Source: Buttiauxella brennerae ATCC 51605 (GTDB taxonomy: Bacteria; Pseudomonadota; Gammaproteobacteria; Enterobacterales; Enterobacteriaceae). Taken from it: a DNA stretch of 64,000 nucleotides. The notes under the pieces were generated by a model. The model saw nothing but the letters and a program-made list of their open reading frames with translations. It was not told the origin of the DNA and searched no databases. Where the stretch lies: positions 62,001 to 126,000 of the forward strand of contig NZ_LXER01000020.1 in assembly GCF_001654925.1 (NCBI RefSeq). The letters are read 5' to 3'. Below, piece by piece: positions 44,711-52,502 of the stretch. Position numbers and translations under genes: made by a program. Within the stretch, counting starts at the first letter, position 1; the number at the start of each line of letters is the position of its first letter.

Positions 44711-45744
44711 AAGAGACACCACAGCTCGCGCCTGACGGGCAACCCTTCCGCATCTCCACCCTGCGCAATAGTGCGGGGATTGTGGTCACCGTGATGGACT
44801 GGGGCGCTACGCTGCTGTCATGCCGTGTGCCGATGAAAGATGGAACGGTGCGTGAAACGCTGCTTGGCTGTGAAACGCCGGAAGACTATCTGAATCAGGC
44901 CGCTTATCTGGGTGCAACAGTTGGCCGTTACGCTAACCGGATTGCAAACAGCCAGTTTGAACGCGATGGTGTCACCGTAAAAGTAACGGCAAACCAGGGT
45001 GCGCATCAGTTGCATGGCGGGCCAGATGGCTTCGACAAACGTCGCTGGCGTATTGTGCGTCAGAACGAAAACGAAGTGCTTTATACCCTTGATTCTCAGG
45101 ATGGCGATCAAGGCTTCCCTGGCGAATTGCGGGCAACGGCACGTTATGCATTAACCGAAGATAACTGCATTACCGTTGAGTTCCGTGCCAAAACCAGTAA
45201 GCCGTGTCCGGTGAACTTGACCAACCACGCCTATTTCAATCTTGATGGTCAACAAAACGATATTCGCCAGCATCGCCTGCAATTGCTGGCAGATAGCTAT
45301 TTGCCTGTCGACAGCGATGGAATTCCCCAAGCCGGGCTTGCCGATGTTGCGAACACCGGCTTTGATTTCCGCACACCAAAAACGATCGCGGCTGATTTCC
45401 TGCGCGATAACGACCAGGTACTGGTGAAAGGCTACGACCACGCCTTCTTGTTGCAGACACAAGGTGATGCCAGCCAACCAGCGGCACATGTCTGGTCGAG
45501 CGATAACAAGCTGCAAATGACGGTCTACACGACGGCCCCTGCCCTGCAGTTTTATAGCGGCAATTATCTGGAGGGGACGGCTGCAAGGGAACAAGGTACT
45601 TACAGCGCTTATCAAGGCCTGGCGCTGGAAAGTGAGTTCCTGCCAGACAGTCCAAATCACCCGGAATGGCCACAACCCGATTGCTGGTTACAGCCTGAAG
45701 ATGAGTACCTGAGCATTACAGAATACGAATTCACCCCGCTCTAA
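44704..45744 (+). CDS. galM: Galactose mutarotase (aldose 1-epimerase)
   Basis: This encodes 346 residues from ATG 44704, inside the end of galK. Catalytic residues are visible as the histidine in [10 protein letters not shown] and the C-terminal glutamate in [19 protein letters not shown] is the family's substrate motif. It speeds conversion of beta- to alpha-galactose, the form used by GalK. A strong hairpin follows, closing the gal operon. Confidence 0.96.
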   Translation: MLKETPQLAPDGQPFRISTLRNSAGIVVTVMDWGATLLSCRVPMKDGTVRETLLGCETPEDYLNQAAYLGATVGRYANRIANSQFERDGVTVKVTANQGAHQLHGGPDGFDKRRWRIVRQNENEVLYTLDSQDGDQGFPGELRATARYALTEDNCITVEFRAKTSKPCPVNLTNHAYFNLDGQQNDIRQHRLQLLADSYLPVDSDGIPQAGLADVANTGFDFRTPKTIAADFLRDNDQVLVKGYDHAFLLQTQGDASQPAAHVWSSDNKLQMTVYTTAPALQFYSGNYLEGTAAREQGTYSAYQGLALESEFLPDSPNHPEWPQPDCWLQPEDEYLSITEYEFTPL

Positions 45745-45752
45745 ATTTCCCG

Positions 45753-45780
45753 GCCCTCCATCCGGAGGGCAATTCTTCTT
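45753..45780 (+). terminator. Terminator of the gal operon
   Basis: GCCCTCC and GGAGGGC form a perfect 7-bp stem with ATCC loop, followed by AATTCTTCTT. Confidence 0.8.
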
Positions 45781-45880
45781 CGAATCGCTGGATTTCGCGC
45801 CATTTAGCGACAAAAATATAACAACCATTCACATCCACCTTACACTCCACACTCTTTTTCGCTATGTTAAACGTTTGGCA

Positions 45881-45910
45881 TTGCCGCTGGCCCCTTTGCG
45901 GCAATATAAT
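45881..45910 (+). promoter_or_regulatory. gpmA promoter
   Basis: TTGCCG (45881-45886) and TATAAT (45905-45910) are 18 bases apart. The spacer is framed by an inverted repeat ATTGCCGC/GCGGCAAT (45880-45905). The Fur box overlaps the -10. Confidence 0.75.
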
Positions 45911-45926
45911 GATAATCGTTATCATT
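45908..45926. promoter_or_regulatory. Fur box over the gpmA promoter
   Basis: AATGATAATCGTTATCATT is a perfect 19-base palindrome very close to the Fur consensus GATAATGATAATCATTATC. It covers the end of the -10 and the start site, implying repression by Fe-Fur, in line with the known Fur control of E. coli gpmA. Confidence 0.92.
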
Positions 45927-45953
45927 AATCGCAGACTTATTAAGGAGTAAACT

Positions 45954-46706
45954 ATGGCTGTTACTAAGCTGGTTCTGGTTCGTCACGGTGAAAGCCAGTG
46001 GAACAACGAAAACCGCTTCACCGGTTGGTATGACGTTGATCTGTCTGAGAAAGGTCAAACTGAAGCAAAAGCTGCAGGTAAATTGCTGAAAGATGAAGGC
46101 TACTCCTTCGATTTTGCTTACACCTCAGTGCTGAAACGTGCCATCCATACACTGTGGAATATCCTCGATGAACTGGACCAGGCCTGGTTGCCGGTTGAGA
46201 AATCCTGGAAGCTGAATGAGCGCCACTACGGTGCACTTCAGGGTCTGAACAAAGCTGAAACCGCAGAAAAATACGGTGATGAGCAAGTTAAGCAATGGCG
46301 CCGTGGCTTTGCTATCACGCCTCCAGAACTGACGCGTGATGACGAACGTTTCCCAGGCCATGACCCACGTTATGCAAGCCTGACCGATAAAGAGCTGCCA
46401 GTAACAGAAAGCCTGGCGCTGACTATCGATCGCGTTATCCCTTACTGGAATGAAACCATTCTGCCACGCATGAAAAGCGGCGAGCGCGTGATTGTTGCCG
46501 CTCACGGTAACTCTCTGCGTGCACTGGTGAAATTCCTCGACAACCTGAGCGAAGACGAAATTCTTGAGCTGAATATCCCAACAGGTGTGCCGTTGGTGTA
46601 TGAGTTTGACGAGAACTTCAAACCGCTGAAGCGTTACTATCTGGGCAATGCTGATGAAATCGCAGCAAAAGCCGCTGCGGTAGCAAACCAGGGTAAAGCG
46701 AAGTAA
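45954..46706 (+). CDS. gpmA: 2,3-bisphosphoglycerate-dependent phosphoglycerate mutase
   Basis: This encodes 250 residues, as in E. coli. The phosphoglycerate mutase motif [12 protein letters not shown] carries the phospho-accepting histidine, and [14 protein letters not shown] the second catalytic histidine. It interconverts 3- and 2-phosphoglycerate in glycolysis. It is a single gene with a Fur-controlled promoter and strong terminator. AAGGAG precedes the ATG. Confidence 0.97.
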   Translation: MAVTKLVLVRHGESQWNNENRFTGWYDVDLSEKGQTEAKAAGKLLKDEGYSFDFAYTSVLKRAIHTLWNILDELDQAWLPVEKSWKLNERHYGALQGLNKAETAEKYGDEQVKQWRRGFAITPPELTRDDERFPGHDPRYASLTDKELPVTESLALTIDRVIPYWNETILPRMKSGERVIVAAHGNSLRALVKFLDNLSEDEILELNIPTGVPLVYEFDENFKPLKRYYLGNADEIAAKAAAVANQGKAK

Positions 46707-46720
46707 TTCGTTAGATGTGA

Positions 46721-46750
46721 AAAAGGCGTGGTTTTCACCACGCCTTTTTT
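46721..46750. terminator. Bidirectional terminator between gpmA and aroG
   Basis: GGCGTGG and CCACGCC pair around TTTTCA, extended by A4/T4 and followed by six T. It serves both convergent genes. Confidence 0.92.
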
Positions 46751-46768
46751 ATTTGTGTCGCGTAAAAC

Positions 46769-47821
46769 TTAACCGCGGCGTGTTTTAACGGCATCTGCCA
46801 GTTGGCGCAGTACAGTTTCAGTATCTTCCCAACCGATACACGCATCAGTGACGCTCTTGCCATAAACCAGCGGCTCGCCACCTTCCAGGTTCTGGTTGCC
46901 CTCTACAAGGTGACTTTCAATCATCACACCGGTAATCGCGGCATCGCCACTCGTAATTTGCTGGCAAACATCTGTGCACACTTCCATTTGCTTCTTAAAC
47001 TGCTTGCTGCTGTTCGCATGGCTAAAGTCGATCATCACTTGAGCAGGCAGGCCCGCTTTTTCCAGATCGGTTTTCACCTGAGCAACATGAGCGGCGCTGT
47101 AGTTTGGCTCTTTGCCACCACGCAGGATGATATGACAATCACCATTCCCGCTAGTGTTTACGATGGCTGAATGGCCCCACTTGGTCACAGACAAGAAGCA
47201 GTGCGGCGCACCCGCGGCGTTGATCGCATCAATCGCCACTTTCATTGTGCCGTCAGTACCATTTTTGAAACCGACCGGGCATGACAGGCCAGACGCCAGT
47301 TCACGGTGCACCTGAGATTCTGTAGTACGTGCACCAATGGCACCCCAGCTCATCAGATCCGCCAGATATTGCGGGGTGATCATATCTAAGAACTCACCTG
47401 CCGCAGGCAAACCTGAGTCGTTGATATCTAACAACAGCTTACGGGCAATACGCAGGCCATCGTTGATTTGGTAGCTGCTGTCCATATGCGGGTCGTTAAT
47501 CAGCCCTTTCCAGCCAACTGTGGTACGCGGTTTTTCAAAATAAACACGCATCACAATTTCCAGCTCACCTTGCAACTCTTCACGCAGTGTTAGCAAGCGC
47601 GCGCCGTACTCTTTCGCCGCTTTAACATCGTGAATGGAGCAAGGCCCAATGACAACCAGCAGACGATCGTCATTTCCTTTCAGAATTTTATGAATCGCTT
47701 TGCGCGCGCCAGAGACGGTGGCAGCGGCTTTTTCAGTGGCGGGGAATTTCTCGAGCAGCGCTACTGGCGGTAAAAGTTCGTTGATTTCTTTAATGCGTAA
47801 GTCGTCGTTCTGATAATTCAT
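46769..47821 (-). CDS. aroG: DAHP synthase, phenylalanine-sensitive (AroG)
   Basis: This is a 350-residue class I DAHP synthase, the same length as E. coli AroG. It condenses phosphoenolpyruvate and erythrose 4-phosphate, the first step of aromatic amino-acid synthesis. GPCSIHDVKAAKEYGARL, RVYFEKPRTTVGWKGLINDP and the C-terminal VTDACIGWEDTE are typical. AroG rather than AroF or AroH is chosen from closeness of sequence and from the gpmA neighbour, as in E. coli. A TyrR box overlaps its promoter. Confidence 0.95.
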   Translation of the reverse strand: MNYQNDDLRIKEINELLPPVALLEKFPATEKAAATVSGARKAIHKILKGNDDRLLVVIGPCSIHDVKAAKEYGARLLTLREELQGELEIVMRVYFEKPRTTVGWKGLINDPHMDSSYQINDGLRIARKLLLDINDSGLPAAGEFLDMITPQYLADLMSWGAIGARTTESQVHRELASGLSCPVGFKNGTDGTMKVAIDAINAAGAPHCFLSVTKWGHSAIVNTSGNGDCHIILRGGKEPNYSAAHVAQVKTDLEKAGLPAQVMIDFSHANSSKQFKKQMEVCTDVCQQITSGDAAITGVMIESHLVEGNQNLEGGEPLVYGKSVTDACIGWEDTETVLRQLADAVKTRRG

Positions 47822-47869
47822 GATATTTCCGGGAATGGCCTTGAGTTTTAACCTAGTTGCAATCCCTTC

Positions 47870-47898
47870 AATCTATCGCTTCAAGCCTGAAGTGTAAA
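47870..47898 (-). promoter_or_regulatory. aroG promoter
   Basis: On the minus strand TTTACA (47893-47898) and TAGATT (47870-47875) are 17 bases apart. The -35 is part of the TyrR box. Confidence 0.7.
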
Positions 47899-47918
47899 CG
47901 GGCTTTTACACTTCAGGC
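47885..47918. promoter_or_regulatory. TyrR box within a 34-base palindrome
   Basis: TGTAAA-CGGGCT-TTTACA (47893-47910) is a perfect match to the TyrR consensus TGTAAA-N6-TTTACA. Eight further bases on each side are also complementary (GCCTGAAG/CTTCAGGC), giving 14-base arms. It overlaps the aroG -35, so TyrR would repress. Confidence 0.92.
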
Positions 47919-48146
47919 AGAATATTCCTGGAAACGGCCTAAAAGGCGTCAAAAAATGGCAAAACTCCCGTTTGCCACTACAATTTTTAATTGTTAACAC
48001 TAAAAAGTAAGCATTTATCAAAATTGTATTCTGACATGGGTTTAGTTAGTGGCATGTTTAACCGACCAAATCTCCAGAATCAGAATAAGTAAGTGCACTG
48101 TTGGAAGAAGTTATCCAGCAATAACGACCAGAACAGGAGCATTAAG
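47919..48146. other. aroG-ybgS intergenic region
   Basis: About 230 AT-rich bases between the TyrR site and ybgS, without a gene. They should contain the ybgS promoter; no single promoter stands out. Confidence 0.4.
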
Positions 48147-48518
48147 ATGAAAAAATTAACCGCACTTTTCCTGACAGCAACCCTTTCCGTCGCGAGTAGT
48201 CTGGCTATGGCAGCAGACACCAGTGGCGACAATAACGGCCAGGCGAACGCCGCTGCATCAGCAGGACAGGTAGCGCCGGATGCGAATCAGAACCTCGCGC
48301 CGAAAGGCGTTGATAATGGCAACATTAACAATGGCGGCACAATGCTTCACCCAAACGGCACCACCAGTAACAGCAGTATGACGGGTGAAGGTATGACGAG
48401 TGACGAGATTCATAAGAACTCGATGTGTAAAGACGGTAAATGCCCGGATACCAATAAAAAGGTTGAAACTGGTAGCGGCGATGACGTAAACACGAAAGTG
48501 GACGGCACCTCGCAGTAA
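48147..48518 (+). CDS. ybgS: YbgS, small secreted protein of unknown function
   Basis: This encodes 123 residues from ATG 48147 (AGGAGC upstream); the frame extends further upstream but without support. A signal peptide ([20 protein letters not shown] then MAADTSG) directs it to the periplasm. The mature part is low-complexity, rich in Asn, Gly and Asp, with a conserved C-terminal [15 protein letters not shown] containing two cysteines. It matches E. coli YbgS (126 residues), annotated as a putative homeobox-like or stress-related protein without solid function. Confidence 0.9.
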   Translation: MKKLTALFLTATLSVASSLAMAADTSGDNNGQANAAASAGQVAPDANQNLAPKGVDNGNINNGGTMLHPNGTTSNSSMTGEGMTSDEIHKNSMCKDGKCPDTNKKVETGSGDDVNTKVDGTSQ

Positions 48519-48538
48519 TTGAGAATCGGTTAAACCAG

Positions 48539-48563
48539 AGGGGAGCTTAGGCTCTCCTTTTTT
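48539..48563 (+). terminator. Terminator of ybgS
   Basis: AGGGGAGC and GCTCTCCT pair (one G-T) around TTAG, followed by a run of T. Confidence 0.85.
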
Positions 48564-48639
48564 ATGTGTTTTATTCAACAAGTTAATCAGCGTTAGTGGT
48601 TATAATTAGCGCATTATCGCTTTCGAATGCAGAGAAACC

Positions 48640-49572
48640 ATGGCACATACACATCAACATTCTTCGGGTGATTCTAACTCCAGACGCCTGTTTTGGGCCT
48701 TTGCCGTTACGGCTCTCTTTATGGTGGCTGAGGTTATCGGTGGGGTGATTTCAGGCTCACTTGCCCTACTTGCCGACGCAGGCCATATGCTGACTGACGC
48801 AGCTGCTCTGTTGGTTGCTTTACTGGCGGTACAATTTGCCCGTCGCCCACCCAACGCCCGCCACACTTTTGGCTGGCTAAGGCTTACCACTCTTGCGGCA
48901 TTTGTGAATGCGATTGCTCTGGTGGTAATAACGATTCTGATTGTCTGGGAAGCGATTACTCGTTTTTATCATCCACAACCCATTCAAGGTTGGACGATGC
49001 TGATTATTGCCTTCGCCGGACTGTTAGCGAACCTGTTTTCGTTCTGGGTTTTGCATCGCGGGAATGAAGAAAAGAACATTAACGTGCGTGCTGCTGCACT
49101 GCACGTGCTGGGGGATTTGTTAGGTTCGGTGGGCGCTATCGCTGCTGCGCTGGTCATTCTATGGACGGGCTGGACACCGATTGACCCGATCCTTTCAATC
49201 CTGGTCTCCTGCCTGGTGTTACGCAGTGCGTGGAATTTACTTAAAGAAAGCCTCAATGAATTGCTGGAAGGCGCGCCCCACAGCATTGATATCGCAGTGC
49301 TGAAACGCAAGTTAACCAGAACGATTCCCGAGGTGCGTAACGTGCACCATGTGCATATCTGGTTAGTGGGTGAGAAACCTTTAATGACGCTGCATGCTCA
49401 GGTGGTGCCACCGCACGATCACGATGCCTTGCTTGCGCGCATCCACCATTTTCTGAAAGAAGAGTATCAAATCGAACATGCCACAGTGCAAATGGAGTAC
49501 CAGATTTGCCATGGCCTGGATTGTGATTTAAATGAGCATGACCATCACGATCATGCTCATCACCACCACTGA
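48640..49572 (+). CDS. zitB: ZitB, zinc/proton antiporter of the CDF family
   Basis: This encodes 310 residues (E. coli 313). Six membrane helices are visible, with the zinc-site motifs [16 protein letters not shown] in helix 2 and [13 protein letters not shown] in helix 5. A cytoplasmic C-terminal domain contains [15 protein letters not shown]. Both ends are histidine-rich ([10 protein letters not shown] at the start, [10 protein letters not shown] at the end). It exports zinc from the cytoplasm. A perfect TATAAT at 48601 may be its -10. Its stop codon is immediately followed by the stop of convergent pnuC, with no intergenic base. Confidence 0.95.
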   Translation: MAHTHQHSSGDSNSRRLFWAFAVTALFMVAEVIGGVISGSLALLADAGHMLTDAAALLVALLAVQFARRPPNARHTFGWLRLTTLAAFVNAIALVVITILIVWEAITRFYHPQPIQGWTMLIIAFAGLLANLFSFWVLHRGNEEKNINVRAAALHVLGDLLGSVGAIAAALVILWTGWTPIDPILSILVSCLVLRSAWNLLKESLNELLEGAPHSIDIAVLKRKLTRTIPEVRNVHHVHIWLVGEKPLMTLHAQVVPPHDHDALLARIHHFLKEEYQIEHATVQMEYQICHGLDCDLNEHDHHDHAHHHH

Positions 49573-50289
49573 TTAAGACAACGCGCGTGAGCCACGTTCA
49601 CGCGCACTGTTGATCCACATACGGCTACCGTTGAGCGCAATAAATGTCAGGATCAAATATTCGAGTGACATCGCATAAACGCCCTGCAAAGCAAAGACCA
49701 CAACGCTGATAATGTTGATGATCACCCATAACAGCCAGTTTTCGACGTATTTGCGAGTCATCAGAATCATCGCCACAATCGACAGTACCATCATGCAAGA
49801 GTCCCAGAACGGGAATGCATCAGGCTGAAGTTCTGGCATCGTGACATTCAGGCCCAGAGCCTGCATAACAGCGACCGCCGTACGGGTCAGGAATGCGAAG
49901 ACCGGGTCAATAAAGACGGTCATCAGACCTATAGCCCCTACGCAAACCGAAATCCAAGCCAACGCTTTAGGCAAGGGTAACCAGCGAATATGAAGTGCCG
50001 CCCCATTTTCACTGTTCTGCCGCGACCAGGCATACCAACCATAAATATTGGCCGCAAAGAAGAACAGCTGTAGCAACAGGCTCGCATACAGTTGGATTTG
50101 AAAGAAAATGATCGCAAATAGCGTGACGTTAATTAAACCGAATGCGTAATTGCTGATCTTTTCCAGACTCGCAAGCCAGATACATAACAACCCGGCGATG
50201 GTACCAACCGCTTCAATCCATGATAAATCATACCCGCCCGCCCCGATGGGGATGTGGACCAGAATGTTCTGCGTGCTAAAAAAATCCAT
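49573..50289 (-). CDS. pnuC: PnuC, nicotinamide riboside transporter
   Basis: This encodes 238 residues from ATG 50289 (CAGGAGCG upstream), the equivalent of the E. coli start (239 residues); a longer frame exists but overlaps the end of nadA. Seven membrane helices are expected. The conserved NVTLFAIIFFQIQLYASLLL and FFAANIYGWYAWSRQ carry the aromatic residues of the PnuC substrate pocket. It imports nicotinamide riboside for NAD salvage by facilitated diffusion. It lies 22 bases after nadA, forming the nadA-pnuC operon. Confidence 0.95.
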   Translation of the reverse strand: MDFFSTQNILVHIPIGAGGYDLSWIEAVGTIAGLLCIWLASLEKISNYAFGLINVTLFAIIFFQIQLYASLLLQLFFFAANIYGWYAWSRQNSENGAALHIRWLPLPKALAWISVCVGAIGLMTVFIDPVFAFLTRTAVAVMQALGLNVTMPELQPDAFPFWDSCMMVLSIVAMILMTRKYVENWLLWVIINIISVVVFALQGVYAMSLEYLILTFIALNGSRMWINSARERGSRALS

Positions 50290-50311
50290 ATTCGCTCCTG
50301 TGATGTATTCC

Positions 50312-51373
50312 CTACGCGTTACCCTTAATATTGCGTCGTAAATCAGCCGCAAAATCTAACATTCGATTTAAAGGCACCAGCGCGCCTTCACGCAGCGCAG
50401 CATCAACATGAATCTCATGTGCCGCCCCGCCCTCTTCCAATCCCTCAGCGATGGCTTTAAGGCCGTTCATCGCCATCCACGGGCAATGAGCGCAGGTGCG
50501 ACAGGTTGCACCCTCGCCTGCAGTCGGTGCTTCAAACAACTCTTTATCCGGGCACGCCTGCTGCATTTTGTAAAAGATACCGCGGTCTGTGGCCACGATA
50601 AGTTGCTTGTTAGGCAATGTCTGAGCCGCTGCAATCAGTTGGCTGGTCGAACCGACAGCATCAGCCAAATCTACCACTGCCTGCGGCGACTCTGGATGGA
50701 CAAGTACCGCGGCATCAGGGTAAAGCGCCTTCATGCGCGTCAACGCCTGAGTTTTAAACTCGTCATGCACGATACATGCGCCCTGCCAGCACAGCACATC
50801 AGCACCGGTTTGCTTTTGTACATAGCTCCCCAGATGGCGATCCGGCGCCCAGATGATCTTCTCGCCAAGACTATCGAGATGTTCAATTAATTCAACGGCA
50901 ATACTTGAGGTCACAACCCAATCCGCCCGCGCTTTTACCGCTGCGGAAGTATTAGCATAGACCACGACTGTGCGGTCAGGGTGCTGATCGCAGAAAGCGT
51001 TAAATGCATCGATTGGACAACCGAGATCCAAAGAACACTCTGCATTAAGTGTTGGCATCAGAATGGTTTTTTCCGGGCTCAGAATTTTTGCGGTTTCGCC
51101 CATAAAGCGAACCCCGGCCACCAATAGCGTTGATGCAGGATGGTTAGCTCCGAAGCGGGCCATCTCAAGGGAATCAGAGATACAACCGCCCGTTTCTTCG
51201 GCCAGAGCCTGGATTTCAGGGTCGGTGTAGTAATGTGCCACCATCACAGCATTCCGCTCTTTCAGCAGACGCTTGATTTTCTCACGGTAAAATTGCTTTT
51301 CATCCGCGCTCAAAGGCTGTGGTTTAGGTGGGAAAGGGTAAATCGCTGTTTCTGGATCGAACATTACGCTCAT
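50312..51373 (-). CDS. nadA: Quinolinate synthase NadA
   Basis: This encodes 353 residues from ATG 51373 ([18 protein letters not shown]), slightly longer at the C-terminus than E. coli NadA (347). The 4Fe-4S cluster ligands Cys113, Cys200 and Cys297 are all present at the E. coli positions; Cys291, Cys294 and Cys297 form the known CxxCxxC. It condenses iminoaspartate with dihydroxyacetone phosphate to quinolinate in de novo NAD synthesis. A NadR-type operator lies upstream. Confidence 0.96.
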   Translation of the reverse strand: MSVMFDPETAIYPFPPKPQPLSADEKQFYREKIKRLLKERNAVMVAHYYTDPEIQALAEETGGCISDSLEMARFGANHPASTLLVAGVRFMGETAKILSPEKTILMPTLNAECSLDLGCPIDAFNAFCDQHPDRTVVVYANTSAAVKARADWVVTSSIAVELIEHLDSLGEKIIWAPDRHLGSYVQKQTGADVLCWQGACIVHDEFKTQALTRMKALYPDAAVLVHPESPQAVVDLADAVGSTSQLIAAAQTLPNKQLIVATDRGIFYKMQQACPDKELFEAPTAGEGATCRTCAHCPWMAMNGLKAIAEGLEEGGAAHEIHVDAALREGALVPLNRMLDFAADLRRNIKGNA

Positions 51374-51446
51374 AGTGCTTTCTCGTTTGCCTGACTTAAC
51401 CAAATTAGCACTATTCTGATGAAGACTGACCAGAAATGGCTAAGGT

Positions 51447-51464
51447 TGTTTTGTATGCTAAACA
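51447..51464. promoter_or_regulatory. NadR box upstream of nadA
   Basis: TGTTTT-GTATGC-TAAACA matches the NadR consensus TGTTTA-N6-TAAACA at all but one base. It lies 74 bases before the nadA start and implies repression when NAD is plentiful. Confidence 0.88.
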
Positions 51465-51530
51465 AGATAGCGAATTATGACTGTATTGTCGTGGGGAATT
51501 TAATTTCAACTCGGAAGAATTGCAGATAGC

Positions 51531-51558
51531 AAAAAGGCGCCTTTAGGGCGCCTTTTTA
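51531..51558. terminator. Terminator of the Lys/Val tRNA operon
   Basis: AAGGCGCC and GGCGCCTT form an 8-bp stem around TTTAG, with A5 on the left and T5 on the right. It ends the leftward tRNA transcript. Confidence 0.93.
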
Positions 51559-51561
51559 CAT

Positions 51562-51637
51562 TGGTGGGGCGTGCAGGATTCGAACCTGCGACCAATTGAT
51601 TAAAAGTCAACTGCTCTACCAACTGAGCTAACGCCCC
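51562..51637 (-). tRNA. tRNA-Lys (anticodon TTT), copy 1
   Basis: The 76-base gene reads GGGGCGTTAGCTCAGTTGGT at its 5' end, has the loop CTTTTAA with anticodon TTT, and ends GCCCCACCA with encoded CCA. It is the last tRNA of a leftward cluster and is followed by a terminator. Confidence 0.98.
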
Positions 51638-51640
51638 GAA

Positions 51641-51716
51641 TGGTGGGTGATGACGGGCTCGAACCGCCGACCCCCTCCGTGTAAAGGAGGTGCTCTACCA
51701 ACTGAGCTAATCACCC
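51641..51716 (-). tRNA. tRNA-Val (anticodon TAC)
   Basis: The 76-base gene starts GGGTGATTAGCTCAGTTGGT and ends CATCACCCACCA. The anticodon stem CCTCC/GGAGG encloses TTTACAC with anticodon TAC. It is separated by three bases from tRNA-Lys copy 1, matching the lysT-valT arrangement in E. coli. Confidence 0.98.
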
Positions 51717-51740
51717 AAACTTCGGTACTGCTTTAAAAAT

Positions 51741-51881
51741 TGGTGGGGCGTGCAGGATGATTCGGCCTTTGGCCTCACCCTTCGGGTTGTTGCTATGCAA
51801 CGCTGTTTCGCTTTCGCTCAACTCGAACCTGCTGCAGGTTCAAACCCTTCACGACTCACTTACTTCGCACTACTTAAAAAT
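51741..51881 (-). repeat. 141-bp unit A: interrupted tRNA-Lys 3' end with structured insert
   Basis: On the minus strand the unit contains GCAGGTTCGA (T-arm of tRNA-Lys), then about 63 bases of insert, then ATCCTGCACGCCCCACCA, an exact 18-base tRNA-Lys 3' end (51741-51758). The insert is a chain of small perfect hairpins: GCGAAAGC, GTTGC-ATA-GCAAC, CCC-GAA-GGG and GGCC-AAA-GGCC. GAACCTGC-A-GCAGGTTC precedes them. There is no tRNA 5' half, so no functional tRNA is made. Confidence 0.85.
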
Positions 51882-51957
51882 TGGTGGGGCGTGCAGGATT
51901 CGAACCTGCGACCAATTGATTAAAAGTCAACTGCTCTACCAACTGAGCTAACGCCCC
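51882..51957 (-). tRNA. tRNA-Lys (anticodon TTT), copy 2
   Basis: The sequence is identical to copy 1 over all 76 bases, with encoded CCA. The next tRNA-Lys starts exactly 120 bases further along the plus strand, and the spacers are similar, showing tandem duplication. Confidence 0.98.
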
Positions 51958-52001
51958 GCAATGCGGTTTACTACTTATTCAAATACTCACTACAACTAAT
52001 T

Positions 52002-52077
52002 TGGTGGGGCGTGCAGGATTCGAACCTGCGACCAATTGATTAAAAGTCAACTGCTCTACCAACTGAGCTAACGCCCC
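52002..52077 (-). tRNA. tRNA-Lys (anticodon TTT), copy 3
   Basis: The sequence is identical to copy 1, with encoded CCA. The flanking spacer ATGCGGTTTACT is repeated on both sides (51960 and 52080), part of the 120-bp tandem period. Confidence 0.98.
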
Positions 52078-52121
52078 GCAATGCGGTTTACTGCTTCTTC
52101 AAATACTTACTACATCGAAAT

Positions 52122-52262
52122 TGGTGGGGCGTGCAGGATGACTCGGCCTTTGGCCTCACCCTCCGGGTCGTTGCTACGCAACGCTGTTTCGCTTTCGCTC
52201 AACTCGAACCTGCTGCAGGTTCAAACCCTTCACGATTCACTGACTTCGTACTACATCGAAAT
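52122..52262 (-). repeat. 141-bp unit B: interrupted tRNA-Lys 3' end with structured insert
   Basis: This second copy has the same length and layout as unit A. The differences lie mostly in hairpin loops or unpaired bases (GTTGC-GTA-GCAAC; CCC-GGA-GGG), while all stems are kept. One change adds a pair (CGTTGC/GCAACG). It again starts with the exact tRNA-Lys 3' end (52122-52139). Confidence 0.85.
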
Positions 52263-52338
52263 TGGTGGGGCGTGCAGGATTCGAACCTGCGACCAATTGA
52301 TTAAAAGTCAACTGCTCTACCAACTGAGCTAACGCCCC
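52263..52338 (-). tRNA. tRNA-Lys (anticodon TTT), copy 4
   Basis: The sequence is identical to copy 1. It is the promoter-proximal member of the leftward tRNA operon. Confidence 0.98.
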
Positions 52339-52388
52339 AATTTCGTGTCACTTTCGGTTTGTTTGATATCCCTTGGCAACGGCGGCAT

Positions 52389-52416
52389 ATATTACTGATT
52401 TAAGATTTTGACGCAA
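52389..52416 (-). promoter_or_regulatory. Promoter of the Lys/Val tRNA operon
   Basis: On the minus strand TTGCGT (52411-52416) and TAATAT (52389-52394) are 16 bases apart. A GC-rich discriminator GCCGCCG follows, as in stringently controlled stable-RNA promoters. Confidence 0.75.
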
Positions 52417-52459
52417 CAAGAATTTCGATCAAGATCACCTAATGGCTTGTGTTTTGTTC

Positions 52460-52495
52460 GGCTTGACCAGAAAAGCAGCGATATCTGGTCAGGCC
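52460..52495 (-). terminator. Hairpin after cpoB
   Basis: GGCTTGACCAGA and TCTGGTCAGGCC pair over 12 bases (one G-T) around a 12-base loop, starting 7 bases after the cpoB stop. No T-run follows, so termination may be Rho-assisted, or the hairpin may protect the 3' end. Confidence 0.5.
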
Positions 52496-52502
52496 GCACT
52501 CA

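Noticed and set aside
52081-52332. Open frame of 83 codons across the tRNA-Lys region (and a similar one at 51757-51951)
   Set aside because: It reads through tRNA genes and the 141-bp unit on the antisense strand. The repeated IGGACRIRTCDQLIKSQLLY peptide is just translated tRNA.
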